Below, piece by piece: positions 7,702 through 16,659 of a stretch of DNA of 64,000 nucleotides; position 1 is the first letter of the stretch; every line of letters starts with the position of its first letter. Position numbers and translations under genes: made by a program. The notes under the pieces were generated by a model. That model saw nothing but the letters and a program-made list of their open reading frames with translations, was not told the DNA's origin and did no database searches. This DNA is from Antarctobacter heliothermus (GTDB taxonomy: Bacteria; Pseudomonadota; Alphaproteobacteria; Rhodobacterales; Rhodobacteraceae), in NCBI RefSeq assembly GCF_900188425.1, contig NZ_FZON01000017.1:26821-90820 (forward strand), read 5' to 3'.

Positions 7702-8679
7702 ATGGCAGAGGTGACGAAACGGATGGACATCGGCGGTTTTCTCGCCCGGCAGGGCATTTTGATCGCCTTCGTGGTGTTCATGATCGGCTTTTCGATCGCG
7801 AATGCGCGCTTTATCGATCCTGACAACATCATGGGCGTGGTCCGGTCATCGGCCATCATGGGCGTGATGGCATTGGGCGTCACCTTTGTTGTGATCAGCG
7901 GCAATCTGGACCTGTCGGTCGGGTCGATGATGTCGTTCTCGACCATCGTGGTGCTGGATCTGCACGACAAGATCGGTCCGGCGCTGGCGATTCCCGCCAT
8001 GTTTGCCCTGACGCTGTGCCTGGGGGCGTTCATCGGCTTTCTGGTCGGCTATCTGAAGCTGAACTCACTGATCGTCACCCTGGGGATGCTGTCGGCCATT
8101 CATGGCCTGACGCTGACCTGGTCGGGTGGCAAGAACATGGACATCGCCGACAAGGAAGGCACCTGGTTCAAAGTGTTTGGTCAGGGCGACGCCTTGGGGA
8201 TCCCGGTGCCGATCCTGCTGTTTGCGCTGCTGGCGGCGGTGCTGGGGATCATGCTGGCCAAGACGCCGTTCGGGCGCAAGGTCTACGCCGTGGGCGGCAA
8301 TGCCACGGCGGCCACCTTTTCCGGCATCCGCCGCGCCCGCGTCGTGTTCACCTGTTACCTGCTTAGCGCGTTCTGCGTGGCCACCGCCGGGCTGATACAG
8401 GCCAGCCGGTCCTTGGGGTCGCAGAACACCGTGGGGCAGGGGCTGGAACTAGAGGTTCTGGCCGCCGTCATCCTGGGCGGTGCGTCGTTGATGGGCGGGT
8501 CCGGCACGATTTTCAAGACGGTGATCGGCGTGCTGATCCTTGGGTTCATCCAGAACGGTCTGCTGCTGGTGGGTCTGCAATTCTACGTCCAGTTCGTTGT
8601 GACCTGGGTCATCATCATCCTTGCGGTCTGGCTGGATATTGCGGCCAAGCGCGGCAAGCTCTGGTCTCTGATCGCCTGA
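7702..8679 (+). CDS. Sugar ABC transporter permease (RbsC-like, first)
   Basis: This 325-residue integral inner-membrane protein belongs to the BPD_transp_2 family. It shows the family hallmarks GNLDLSVGSMMSF, KLNSLIVTLGMLS, FGRKVYAVGGNATAATFSGI (the loop contacting the ATPase) and AAVILGGASLMGGSGTIFKTVIG. About nine hydrophobic helices are evident. It begins 31 bases after the SDR stop behind GGGAGGGGAGCC. It pairs with the second permease at 8693, presumably as a heterodimer. Confidence 0.92.
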   Translation: MAEVTKRMDIGGFLARQGILIAFVVFMIGFSIANARFIDPDNIMGVVRSSAIMGVMALGVTFVVISGNLDLSVGSMMSFSTIVVLDLHDKIGPALAIPAMFALTLCLGAFIGFLVGYLKLNSLIVTLGMLSAIHGLTLTWSGGKNMDIADKEGTWFKVFGQGDALGIPVPILLFALLAAVLGIMLAKTPFGRKVYAVGGNATAATFSGIRRARVVFTCYLLSAFCVATAGLIQASRSLGSQNTVGQGLELEVLAAVILGGASLMGGSGTIFKTVIGVLILGFIQNGLLLVGLQFYVQFVVTWVIIILAVWLDIAAKRGKLWSLIA

Positions 8680-8692
8680 GGGAGAAAAACAC

Positions 8693-9694
8693 ATGCAACC
8701 CGGAACCCTTTCTACCTTTCTCAAGCGCGGTGCCATCTGGGGCTTTATCGTGCTGGAGCTGATCTTTTTCTCCATCGCGGGTGAGTTTCTGTCGGTCAGC
8801 GACAAGGCTTTCATCAACGTGGACAACATGTTGCTGCTGTTCAAACAGTCCGCCCCGATCGGCATCATCGCCATGGGCATGACCATCATCATGGTCAACG
8901 GCAATATCGATCTCAGCGTTGGCGCGACCTATGCCATCAGCGCGATTGTCATGCTGGACGCCATGACCTGGTCCATGTTTGCCGGGCTGGGGGACGGGGT
9001 GATCCCGGTGGCCTGGATCCTGGCGCTGTTGACGGGCGTGGCACTGGGGGCGCTGAACGGGCTGATCGTTTGGAAAACCGGGGTCGATGCCTTTATCGTC
9101 ACGCTGGGGTCGATGCTGGGCTATCGCGGTCTGGTGTTCATGTACAACGGTGAACAACCGACCTCACACCTGAACTGGACGCTGGTCGATTTCGCCGAGG
9201 CACAGTGGCTGGGCCTGCACACGGCGACATGGTTCCTGCTGGTGGTCACGGCGGCGGTCTGGTTCCTGATGAACAAGACCGTGCATGGCCGCAACGCTTA
9301 CGCCATCGGCAACAACCGCAGCGCCGCTGTCAACGCCGGCATCCGGGTAGGGCCCCATATGGTGATCAACTTCATGATCATCGGTTTTCTCGCGGCATTA
9401 TCGGCGGTGGTGTTCTATTCCGAAAGCGGATCGGTCAATCCCAACGATGGCGAGTTGTATGAGCTTTGGGTGATCACCGCTGTTGTGCTGGGCGGTACCA
9501 AGCTGACAGGGGGCGCGGGGTCGATCATCTCGACCTTTGGTGGCGTGCTGGCGATCCAGCTGTTGCGCAAGGGGTTGTCACATATCGGCGCCGATACGGA
9601 AACCGTCAATCTGGTGATTGGCCTGATCCTGATCGCGGTGCTGTTTCTGGACCGCCAGTTGAACACCAAGGGCAAAGAGGAGTTGAAGGTATGA
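8693..9694 (+). CDS. Sugar ABC transporter permease (RbsC-like, second)
   Basis: This 333-residue BPD_transp_2 permease carries NGNIDLSVGATYA, GVDAFIVTLGSMLGYRGLVF, HGRNAYAIGNNRSAAVNAGI and WVITAVVLGGTKLTGGAGSIISTFGG. The start follows GAGGGAGAAAAACAC. The stop overlaps the ATPase start (ATGA), indicating translational coupling. Two different permease genes with one double ATPase is the layout of several sugar importers in which the permease is a heterodimer. Confidence 0.92.
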   Translation: MQPGTLSTFLKRGAIWGFIVLELIFFSIAGEFLSVSDKAFINVDNMLLLFKQSAPIGIIAMGMTIIMVNGNIDLSVGATYAISAIVMLDAMTWSMFAGLGDGVIPVAWILALLTGVALGALNGLIVWKTGVDAFIVTLGSMLGYRGLVFMYNGEQPTSHLNWTLVDFAEAQWLGLHTATWFLLVVTAAVWFLMNKTVHGRNAYAIGNNRSAAVNAGIRVGPHMVINFMIIGFLAALSAVVFYSESGSVNPNDGELYELWVITAVVLGGTKLTGGAGSIISTFGGVLAIQLLRKGLSHIGADTETVNLVIGLILIAVLFLDRQLNTKGKEELKV

Positions 9695-11202
9695 GTGATC
9701 TGACCCCGGTTCTGCGGCTCGAAGACATCGTCAAGACCTTTCCGGGGGTTCGGGCGCTGGACGGTGTGTCGCTGACCCTGATGCCCGGTGAGGTCCACGC
9801 CCTGATGGGGGAAAATGGCGCCGGAAAATCCACCCTGATGAAGGTGCTGGGCGGCATCCTGAAACCGAATGAGGGCCGCATCCTGGTGGCGGAAACCCCG
9901 GTTGTAATGTCCTCACCGCTAGAGGCCAAGGCCAAGGGCATCGTGTTTATCCATCAGGAACTCAGCCTGGCCGAGGAACTGAGCGTGGCCGAGAACATCT
10001 ATCTGGGAGAATTGCCGCGCAAACGGTTCGGGCTGGTCGACTGGGCCACGCTGGAGACGCGGACAAATGCGATCCTTGAAAAGCTCAAGGTCGGTTTTGA
10101 CGCCAGAACGCGGGTCGGGGATCTGTCCATCGCCAACCAGCAGATGGTCGAGATTGCCCGCGCGCTGACCGTGGATGCCAAGGCGGTGATCTTTGACGAA
10201 CCCACCGCGTCCTTGACCGACGCGGAAAAGGTTGTGCTGTTCGACGTGATTGCCGGGCTGCAAGAACAGGGCGTCGGGATCATCTATATCTCGCACCGGA
10301 TGGAAGAGATCTTTAGGATCACCGACCGGATCAGCGTGCTGCGCGACGGCAGCTATCGGGGCACCGTCAACACCGCCGACACCGATGAAGAAGCGGTCAC
10401 CCAGTTGATGATCGGCCGCAAGCTGGACCTGACCCGCAACGAAAGCCATCATGAACTGGGCGACGTCGCGCTGGAGGTGCGCGGGCTGTGCTGTGGTGAT
10501 CTGTTCCGCGACATCAGTTTTGAGGTCCGGCGTGGTGAGGTGGTCGGGTTCTACGGCCTTGTCGGCGCGGGACGCACAGAGATTGCCGAAACGCTGTTCG
10601 GGTTACGCGACCCCAGCGCGGGCACAATCCTGCTGGACGGGCAGGAAACGGTGATTCATTCGCCCACCGACGCGATTTCGCGCGGCATTTCGTTGGTGCC
10701 GGAGGACCGCAAAGGGCAGGGGCTGATCCTAGGCATGAACTGTCGGGACAACATGACCTTGCCGCAGGTTGATGACCTCAAGGCCGGGCCGTTTGTGGCC
10801 GAAGGAGCCGAGGTGTCGATCTTTGACCAATACCGTGACCGGCTGGACATCCGGACGCCGGGTTGGAAACAGTTGGTCGGCAATCTGTCGGGCGGCAACC
10901 AGCAAAAAATCGTTATCGGCAAATGGCTGTCGATGCGGCCCAGCGTGCTGATCGTGGATGAACCGACGCGCGGCATCGACGTGGGCAGCAAGTCCGAGAT
11001 TCACAACCTGATCCGTGAACTGGCGGCCCAGGGCTACGCGGTGATCGTGATTTCGTCGGAAATGCCGGAGGTGCTGCACGTCTCTGACCGGATCGTGGCG
11101 ATGTACTCGGGGCGGATCATGCGCACCTTCACCTCTGAAGAGGTGACCGAAGACAATCTGATTCAGGCGATTTCAGGGATCACGCCGGACAAGGCGGCGT
11201 GA
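9691..11202 (+). CDS. Sugar ABC transporter ATP-binding protein (RbsA-like, two nucleotide-binding domains)
   Basis: This 503-residue cytoplasmic ATPase has two ABC domains. The N-terminal domain has a full Walker A (GENGAGKST), Walker B (AVIFDEPTASL) and an H-loop (ISHRM). The C-terminal domain has the degenerate Walker A usual for this class (YGLVGAGRTEIAE), a good LSGGNQQK signature and Walker B VLIVDEPTRGID. The start overlaps the stop of the second permease. It energises the importer formed with the two permeases and the binding protein at 5837. It is the last gene of the rightward operon; a short GGGGC/GCCCC hairpin lies about 27 bases downstream. Confidence 0.94.
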   Translation: MSDLTPVLRLEDIVKTFPGVRALDGVSLTLMPGEVHALMGENGAGKSTLMKVLGGILKPNEGRILVAETPVVMSSPLEAKAKGIVFIHQELSLAEELSVAENIYLGELPRKRFGLVDWATLETRTNAILEKLKVGFDARTRVGDLSIANQQMVEIARALTVDAKAVIFDEPTASLTDAEKVVLFDVIAGLQEQGVGIIYISHRMEEIFRITDRISVLRDGSYRGTVNTADTDEEAVTQLMIGRKLDLTRNESHHELGDVALEVRGLCCGDLFRDISFEVRRGEVVGFYGLVGAGRTEIAETLFGLRDPSAGTILLDGQETVIHSPTDAISRGISLVPEDRKGQGLILGMNCRDNMTLPQVDDLKAGPFVAEGAEVSIFDQYRDRLDIRTPGWKQLVGNLSGGNQQKIVIGKWLSMRPSVLIVDEPTRGIDVGSKSEIHNLIRELAAQGYAVIVISSEMPEVLHVSDRIVAMYSGRIMRTFTSEEVTEDNLIQAISGITPDKAA

Positions 11203-11244
11203 GGGCTGTGTGACAATGACCTGAGATTGGGGCCGCGCCCCGGT

Positions 11245-11928
11245 TCAGTCGATGACGGCCACCAGATGCGCACGGTTGCCATTGCTGGCGCGCTTGACGA
11301 ACCACGAGGTTCCCAGGCGTCGGCATATGCGGACGCTTTCCTTTTCGGCGACAAAAAACGCCAGAAAGTCTCGTTGCAAGGACAAGGCCAGAAACCATTC
11401 GCCCAATTCGCTACAGCGCGCCGGATCAACCTGGGGCAGCTTGGCGATTTCGTCGGCTGACAGATCCTGAAACAACGCGCTGTGAATGCTGGTCCCGTTG
11501 AGCGAAACCGGCGTCACACCTGTTCCGTCGTCCGGGATGGTTTCGACAACTGTGGCGACTTCCGGGGGATCGACGACAGGCGGGACGCTTTCGGCGGGAT
11601 CGACCTTGGCATCGTCCTTTGTGTCGTCTTCGGGGACGTCCTTGGGACCATCGGGGGGCACCACGACCGCGACCTCGGGGAGATCGACATCGTCAAGTGC
11701 CGCAACCCGGTCCTGTGTGGTGCCCAGCAGATCTCCGCCCTCCTTGGGCGGTTCGATCCCCTCTGCGCCGCGCGCCTTCAGGTCCAGCTCGATTTCGGCC
11801 ACGGCGATCAGGATGTCGGCCATCAGTTGTTCCGCCGGGTTGATGGTGTCGGCACTGTCCTGGGCCGCGGCGCCCTGGGCCATCAGGAACGCGGCAAAGA
11901 CAATCGGCAAACGGCGACATGGGAACAT
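11245..11928 (-). CDS. Hypothetical exported acidic protein
   Basis: This 227-residue protein has a clear signal peptide (LPIVFAAFLMAQGAAAQ) and is then periplasmic or secreted. The centre (about 85-140) is a Pro/Asp/Val-rich low-complexity stretch with repeated VDPPEVATVV- and VDPAESVPPVV-like pieces. The C-terminal about 80 residues look folded (LFQDLSADEIAKLPQVDPARCSELGEWFLALSLQRDFLAFFV) and carry two Cys that could form a disulfide. I do not recognise a family. It converges on the ATPase gene and has no evident operon partner. Confidence 0.7.
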   Translation of the reverse strand: MFPCRRLPIVFAAFLMAQGAAAQDSADTINPAEQLMADILIAVAEIELDLKARGAEGIEPPKEGGDLLGTTQDRVAALDDVDLPEVAVVVPPDGPKDVPEDDTKDDAKVDPAESVPPVVDPPEVATVVETIPDDGTGVTPVSLNGTSIHSALFQDLSADEIAKLPQVDPARCSELGEWFLALSLQRDFLAFFVAEKESVRICRRLGTSWFVKRASNGNRAHLVAVID

Positions 11929-12163
11929 GACTGAGACCTCGAATTGGTAGTGGAAGGGTAGTCAATTGCGCAGCAAACGCCAAGACCCGGCCTGCGTAGG
12001 GCGGGCCTTGTCCCCCGTCGTGCGCCCAGCAACATCCGTGCGTCATGCTATACACTGAAATAGAGGCCGCGCGCGCCCACCAGATCCACGGCGCGGTTGA
12101 CGCCAGTCAGTCACATGCCCTTTACTGAATGCAGAGCGTAGGGATGAGCGTGGGAGAAATTGC

Positions 12164-12967
12164 GTGCCAGATACCCCCAAACCCGGTGTACCGGAGTTGG
12201 GTCCGGTCGATGCGGGCCTGTTGAAAGAGGCGTTGCGACGCGGTTGGCGTGATCTGAAACGCGCGCCGGGCTTTGCGCTGCTGTTTGCGCTGGTCTATTT
12301 TCTGGGCGGCTGGTTCATGGTCTGGATTACATGGATCACCGGGCAAAGCTATTGGCTGGTCTTTGCCGCCATCGGCTTTCCGCTGATCGCGCCCTTTGCG
12401 GCGGTGGGCTTTTACGATGTCAGTCGCCGGATCGAACAGGACCGGCCGCTGGACTGGATGCAGATCATGGGGGTGGTCAGACGCGAATCCGGCCGGCAAT
12501 TGCCGTGGTTGGGGGTCATCATCCTCGTCGTCTTTCTGTTCTGGTTCTTTCTGGCGCATATGATCTTTGCGCTGTTTCTGGGCCTGTCAACGATGACAAA
12601 TGTCTCCAGTTCGCTGGACATTTACATGACCAGCAATGGGCTGACCATGCTGGCGGTGGGGACGCTGGTGGGGGCGGCATTCTCGACCCTGCTGTACATG
12701 ATCACCGTGCTGTCGCTGCCCATGCTGCTGGACCGGGAAATCGATTTCGTGACCGCGATGATCACCTCTTTTGCCTATGTACAGGCGCACCCTTTGCCGA
12801 TGCTGGGCTGGGCGGTCTTTATCGCGGTGGTGACGTTGGTGTCGATGCTGCCGGGGTTTGTCGGGCTGTTCATCTCGCTGCCGCTACTGGGGCATGCGAC
12901 ATGGCATCTGTACGACATGGTCGCCTATGGCCAAAGCCATGGCGCAGAGGCGCATGTCGCGGCCTGA
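12164..12967 (+). CDS. DUF2189 family integral membrane protein
   Basis: This 267-residue protein has about six hydrophobic helices, beginning with GFALLFALVYFLGGWFMVWITWITGQ. The motif FPLIAPFAAVGFYDVSRRIEQDRPLDW and the ending FISLPLLGHATWHLY are characteristic of DUF2189. The molecular role of the family is unknown to me. The GTG at 12164 is chosen because it follows GGGAG at suitable spacing. The downstream neighbour is on the opposite strand, so the gene stands alone. Confidence 0.82.
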   Translation: MPDTPKPGVPELGPVDAGLLKEALRRGWRDLKRAPGFALLFALVYFLGGWFMVWITWITGQSYWLVFAAIGFPLIAPFAAVGFYDVSRRIEQDRPLDWMQIMGVVRRESGRQLPWLGVIILVVFLFWFFLAHMIFALFLGLSTMTNVSSSLDIYMTSNGLTMLAVGTLVGAAFSTLLYMITVLSLPMLLDREIDFVTAMITSFAYVQAHPLPMLGWAVFIAVVTLVSMLPGFVGLFISLPLLGHATWHLYDMVAYGQSHGAEAHVAA

Positions 12968-12975
12968 GAGCGCTG

Positions 12976-13188
12976 TCAGGCCTCGCGGCCTTCGGCCTTG
13001 AGCCGGGCATGCAGCCCGGCGGCGCGGGCGTCGCCCAGTTCCAGCGCAAAGACATAGGCGTGCGTCAGGTAGAAACAGGCGGCATCAAGGTTGTTCACCG
13101 TCTCGGCCGCCTGCGCATAAAGCGCCACCAGTGCCGCGCGATCACCCCGCGCGTGCGCTGCTATCAGGCGATCGTCCAGTGTCTTCAT
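12976..13188 (-). CDS. Small hypothetical protein coupled to the Rieske oxygenase
   Basis: The product has 70 residues and is helical (MKTLDDRLIAAHARGDRAAL, then VALYAQAAETVNNLDAAC), resembling one or two TPR-like hairpins. Its ATG overlaps the stop of the upstream Rieske oxygenase gene (ATGA at 13185-13188), so expression is coupled. That overlap also excludes the longer start upstream. A role as an accessory protein of the oxygenase is inference; no named family is recognised. Confidence 0.7.
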   Translation of the reverse strand: MKTLDDRLIAAHARGDRAALVALYAQAAETVNNLDAACFYLTHAYVFALELGDARAAGLHARLKAEGREA

Positions 13189-14360
13189 TCGGCGGCCTTG
13201 GACATGTCGCGGCAGGATTGTACCTGTGTGGCCACCCAGTCGTGAAAGCAATGGGTCGGGCTGTCCATCGCCGGTGAAAAGCGCCCGCCGTCAAAGCCGC
13301 TGGCATGGCGTCCGCGCTGCATGCCCTCAACCACAAAGATGTCTTCCTCAAACACGGTCTTCCAGAGTTGCGTGTTGCGCTGGCGCAGCCCGCTGTCGGT
13401 CTTGGGCTGGGCATAATACAGGTGGATATGCTCGACCGTCTTTGCCGTGCCGTCGGGCAACAGGACGATGGCAAAGGCGTGGTCGCGATGCACTCCGAAC
13501 AGGACGTTGGGATAGACCGCGATGTATTCAGCGGCGGTGTCCCATTTGTCAGAGATGTCGTCAAAATCCGGAAACGGATCACCGTTCTCGTTGGTGACCT
13601 GGCGGTAGACCTCGGTTCCCTGACCGGAAAAGCGCCCCAGCCGTTCGATGTTGTAGTGGTCCTCCAGCCGCGAATAGGAATTCAGGCCCGGATGGACCCA
13701 GGGCAGGTGATAGCTTTCGCAGTAGTTTTCCACCGCGAGTTTCCAGTTGCAGGCCACCTCCAGCGTCAGAATGCTGTCGGATCCGCCGTGATAGAGCGGC
13801 TTTTCAAACTCGGCCCAGCGGGTCATGACATCGGCCATGGCCTCTTCGAATGCCGGTGCATCGCCCGAGACATTGATCCACACAACATCCCGCCAGATAT
13901 GGCTGCGCACCTCGATCAGGCCAAGGGTGGCGCGGTCGATGGCATCATGGGTGTTGTGGCCGGGCCCGCCCACATGGGGCGTGCTGACAAGACGACCATC
14001 GGTGCCGTAGCACCACGAATGATAGGGGCAGCGGATCGCGCCCTCTATCTTGCGCGGCTCTTCGACCAGGATCATGCCGCGATGGCGGCAGATGTTCTGA
14101 AAGACCCGGACCGCACCGTCCCGTCCGCGCAACAGCAGCAGGGGCATCCCGAGAAAGGTGATCGGCTTGGCATCGCCCTCTTCGGGCACATCCGCCGTGA
14201 CCGCCAGTCCGGCCCATTGACGGAACAGCACCGCGTCGCGTTCTTCGGCAAAGACATCCGGGTCGATGTAGTGCGCATTCGGCAGGCCGTTGGCCTGGGC
14301 GGCGGGGCGGCGGACGTTGTCAAGATCAGTGGGGGCAAGAACGGTCGGGGGAAGGGTCAT
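13185..14360 (-). CDS. Rieske non-heme iron oxygenase, alpha subunit
   Basis: This 391-residue catalytic subunit activates O2 at a mononuclear iron, with electrons passed from a Rieske [2Fe-2S] cluster. Cluster ligands are C91-x-H93 (CRHRG) and C111-x2-H114 (CPYHSW). Iron ligands are H218 and H223 in ENYCESYHLPWVHPG, with the third acidic ligand probably in FEEDIFVVEGMQRG. E215 lies where the bridging acidic residue sits. No reductase or ferredoxin gene is adjacent. The ATG at 14360 follows AGAAGG; a GTG 30 bases upstream is an alternative. The closest classes by eye are aromatic-ring hydroxylases and quaternary-amine demethylases; the substrate is unknown. The XRE gene upstream on the same strand may regulate it. 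Confidence 0.85.
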   Translation of the reverse strand: MTLPPTVLAPTDLDNVRRPAAQANGLPNAHYIDPDVFAEERDAVLFRQWAGLAVTADVPEEGDAKPITFLGMPLLLLRGRDGAVRVFQNICRHRGMILVEEPRKIEGAIRCPYHSWCYGTDGRLVSTPHVGGPGHNTHDAIDRATLGLIEVRSHIWRDVVWINVSGDAPAFEEAMADVMTRWAEFEKPLYHGGSDSILTLEVACNWKLAVENYCESYHLPWVHPGLNSYSRLEDHYNIERLGRFSGQGTEVYRQVTNENGDPFPDFDDISDKWDTAAEYIAVYPNVLFGVHRDHAFAIVLLPDGTAKTVEHIHLYYAQPKTDSGLRQRNTQLWKTVFEEDIFVVEGMQRGRHASGFDGGRFSPAMDSPTHCFHDWVATQVQSCRDMSKAAE

Positions 14361-14479
14361 CTGGGCGGGCCTTCTGCTGACGTGGGACACTTTCCCGGTT
14401 AGACGCAGAAGGCGGGCTTGAACCGATCAAACCCGACACAGTTTGTATCACAGCGACCGCACCTGCGGCGGATCGGCGG

Positions 14480-15346
14480 TCAGATAAAGGATTCCGAAGG
14501 TTTGAGCAGATTGCGCTGATAGGCCAGCAGATCCGCCTCGGTACAGAACCCGGCGCTGCGCGCGGCGGGCAGCACATGGGCCATGTCCTTGCCCAGATAT
14601 TCGTAGACCAGCCGTTCCACCCGGCGTCCGGCGACGTTCTCGCGCACGGTGCGGGTGACATATCCGACCCAAAAGTTGTTTTCGAACGACGGAATGCGCG
14701 CGAGAAAGTTGAAAGAGGTCGTGGTGGCCCCCCGGCGGCTGACCAGTGCAGCCACCCCGTCCTCTTGCGCCATCACCGCACCGCGAAATTCCCGCGTTGC
14801 CGGTTCGGTGGGCAACCCTTGCTGGCGCATGGCATCTTTGGCCTCGAACCCCTTGAGGAAGGTGCCCTTGCGGCTGCGAAAGACATAGATCAGTCCGCGA
14901 ACGAACATGTCTTCGTCCAAAAAGCTGCGGCGGGCAAAGCGATAGAACCCGCTGGGAAACTCTTCTTCGCTGACGGGCCGCAGCGCGCCGCCAAGATAGT
15001 TGGCGACGGCGGGGTTGTTCAGAATGCCGGCTTCGCTGTTGGTGATCTCCTCGACGGGTTCCAGCAGGATGCGCGCATCGACCTGAAAATATGAACAGAT
15101 GCGGTGCAGCACGTCGGGGCGCGGAAAACTCTCACCTGCAAGATAGCGATTGTACTGGGTGCGATTGATCCCCAGGTCGCGGCACAGCGCGGATATGGAG
15201 GGCGCACGTTGTGACAGCTGGCGCAGATTGGCACCAAGCATACTGCGCAATTCGGCCGGCGCGGGACCGCGCCTTGGCGCATTTGTGGCAGGCTTCTCCG
15301 GCATGTTGTCCCAGTCCCGTCTTGTAGCGCCTTTAAGTTGCAGCAT
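14480..15346 (-). CDS. XRE-family transcriptional regulator
   Basis: This is a DNA-binding regulator of about 288 residues. An HTH (about 40-90) is visible as LRQLSQRAPSISALCRDLGINRTQYNRYLAGESFPRPDVLHRI. It is followed by a C-terminal region of about 190 residues that may sense a ligand (FYRFARRSFLDEDMFVRGLIYVF, FWVGYVTRTVRENVAGRRVERLVYEYLG). The start is uncertain. ATG at 15346 is used; ATG 15304 is possible, and a TTG at 15388 would place the start inside an 18-bp palindrome and is disfavoured. It lies upstream of the Rieske gene on the same strand and is probably autoregulated through the palindrome. Confidence 0.8.
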   Translation of the reverse strand: MLQLKGATRRDWDNMPEKPATNAPRRGPAPAELRSMLGANLRQLSQRAPSISALCRDLGINRTQYNRYLAGESFPRPDVLHRICSYFQVDARILLEPVEEITNSEAGILNNPAVANYLGGALRPVSEEEFPSGFYRFARRSFLDEDMFVRGLIYVFRSRKGTFLKGFEAKDAMRQQGLPTEPATREFRGAVMAQEDGVAALVSRRGATTTSFNFLARIPSFENNFWVGYVTRTVRENVAGRRVERLVYEYLGKDMAHVLPAARSAGFCTEADLLAYQRNLLKPSESFI

Positions 15347-15379
15347 TTTTGCGCGCTTGTCCCCTGATACATCGGTGTT

Positions 15380-15397
15380 TGACGCCAATTGGCGTCA
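15380..15397. promoter_or_regulatory. Perfect 18-bp palindrome upstream of the XRE gene
   Basis: TGACGCCAATTGGCGTCA is a perfect 18-bp palindrome 34 bases upstream of the chosen XRE start. Its length and exact symmetry make it a strong candidate operator for a dimeric HTH protein, most simply the XRE regulator itself. Confidence 0.65.
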
Positions 15398-15526
15398 CGC
15401 ATGATGCTACTTGGCGGCAAACCTGACCTCTAGCGCCACAAAAATCAAGATGAAGACACGGAAAATCACCTATTGCGTCGGAAAGGTTTCGTTCACCTTC
15501 ATCTAATAATCATCAGTGGGTGCATC

Positions 15527-15847
15527 ATGCAGGATCAGATGTTGGGCGTTGTTTTGTGGGCGGATGTCGATGATCGCAAAGCCGTGATCTGGTGCGAAGA
15601 TCACGGCAACCTGGCGTATTACACGGCAGCTGAACAGAACGTTCACGAAGGGATTGATCTGGACGCGGGAGATCTGATTCAGTTCGACCTCCGCGAGGAT
15701 CGCGATGTCAGACGGGCGCGCAACCTGCGCCGGGTGGACGCGGGCTATGCCCCGACCATCGTGCACGAGTTGCGCAACAGGGGGCCACGCGGCAGCAGCA
15801 CGGCCGAAAACGTGGTCAGCTTTCCCGAGGCGCGTCGCGCCGGATAG
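15527..15847 (+). CDS. Small hypothetical protein with cold-shock-like (OB-fold) features
   Basis: This 106-residue protein begins MLGVVLWADVDDRKAVIWCEDHGNLAYYTA and continues with LDAGDLIQFDLREDRDVRRARNLRRVD. The spacing resembles a divergent cold-shock domain: a GxVxW start, an EDGxD-like turn and a GxxVxFxxxxxxxxxxARNV-like end. The RNP aromatic motifs of true cold-shock proteins are not present, so nucleic-acid binding is only a guess. The C-terminus is basic and disordered (RGPRGSSTAENVVSFPEARRAG). It converges on ilvH, with a strong hairpin between them. Confidence 0.6.
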   Translation: MQDQMLGVVLWADVDDRKAVIWCEDHGNLAYYTAAEQNVHEGIDLDAGDLIQFDLREDRDVRRARNLRRVDAGYAPTIVHELRNRGPRGSSTAENVVSFPEARRAG

Positions 15848-15864
15848 AACCCCTTTCAGGGTGC

Positions 15865-15894
15865 GGCGCGATTCCCGGTGACCGGGGTCGCGCC
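15865..15894. terminator. Strong hairpin between convergent genes
   Basis: GGCGCGA pairs with TCGCGCC, enclosing a second stem CCCGGT/ACCGGG. It lies between the converging small protein gene and ilvH. No clear U-tract follows in either direction, so the terminator call rests on position and stability. Confidence 0.5.
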
Positions 15895-15906
15895 ACAGTC
15901 GTCATG

Positions 15907-16467
15907 TCAGATGCCGCGCGCCAGGGCGGCGACGCCGGTACGGGCCACTTCGGCCAAGCCAAGCGGGCGCATGAGATCGGCAAAGGCATCAATCTTGTCC
16001 GGGGTTCCGGTCAGCTGGAAGACAAAGCTTTCCAGCGTCGAATCCACAACATTGGCTCGAAAGATATCCGCCAGGCGCAGTGCCTCGACCCGTTTGTCGC
16101 CGGTGCCGTTGACCTTGAACAACGCCAGTTCCCGTTCGACGGATTTGCCCTCGACCGTGAGGTCATGCACTTCGTGTACGGGAACGATGCGGCCCAGCTG
16201 CGCCTTGATCTGTTCGATCACCTGCGGCGTGCCGGTCGTGACGATGGTGATGCGGCTGAGGTGGCCCTCATGATCGACCTCTGCAACGGTCAGGCTGTCG
16301 ATGTTGTACCCGCGCCCGGAAAACAATCCGATGACACGCGCCAGCACGCCTGGTTCGTTTTCTACCAGCACCGCGATGGTATGGGTTTCCTGCACGTCCG
16401 AGAAATTGGGGCGCAGGTTGTAGGCAGAGTGCTTGCTCGAACCTTTCTTGATCTTCAGTGCTGACAT
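15907..16467 (-). CDS. ilvH: Acetolactate synthase, small regulatory subunit
   Basis: The 186-residue regulatory subunit binds the IlvB catalytic subunit and gives valine feedback inhibition in branched-chain amino acid synthesis. The N-terminal ACT domain reads THTIAVLVENEPGVLARVIGLFSGRGYNIDSLTV, followed by ITIVTTGTPQVIEQIKAQLGRIVPV. The C-terminal domain follows (RELALFKVNG to the end). Length is standard for IlvH. The ATG at 16467 follows AGAAAGG. It is unusually far from ilvB (about 3.2 kb), with a kinase gene on the opposite strand between them, so it must have its own promoter. Confidence 0.95.
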   Translation of the reverse strand: MSALKIKKGSSKHSAYNLRPNFSDVQETHTIAVLVENEPGVLARVIGLFSGRGYNIDSLTVAEVDHEGHLSRITIVTTGTPQVIEQIKAQLGRIVPVHEVHDLTVEGKSVERELALFKVNGTGDKRVEALRLADIFRANVVDSTLESFVFQLTGTPDKIDAFADLMRPLGLAEVARTGVAALARGI

Positions 16468-16659
16468 CGCCGGGCCTTTCTGAGGGGGTGCCGACCCGCA
16501 AGGCGCGGGCCGCACAAGGATTTAGCCAAGATCGGCGGCTTTGGCCAGCGGTCCGCGCGGTTAAATCGGGTGATGCAGAGGATTTAATGCCCTGTCAATT
16601 GTTTTTCGCTAGTCCAAATTCATTGCGTCGCAATTGTTTCCGGCAACCAGGGGCCACTC

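Noticed and set aside
13305..14402. 365-codon frame antisense to the Rieske oxygenase
   Set aside because: Entirely antisense to a gene with intact Rieske and iron-binding motifs.
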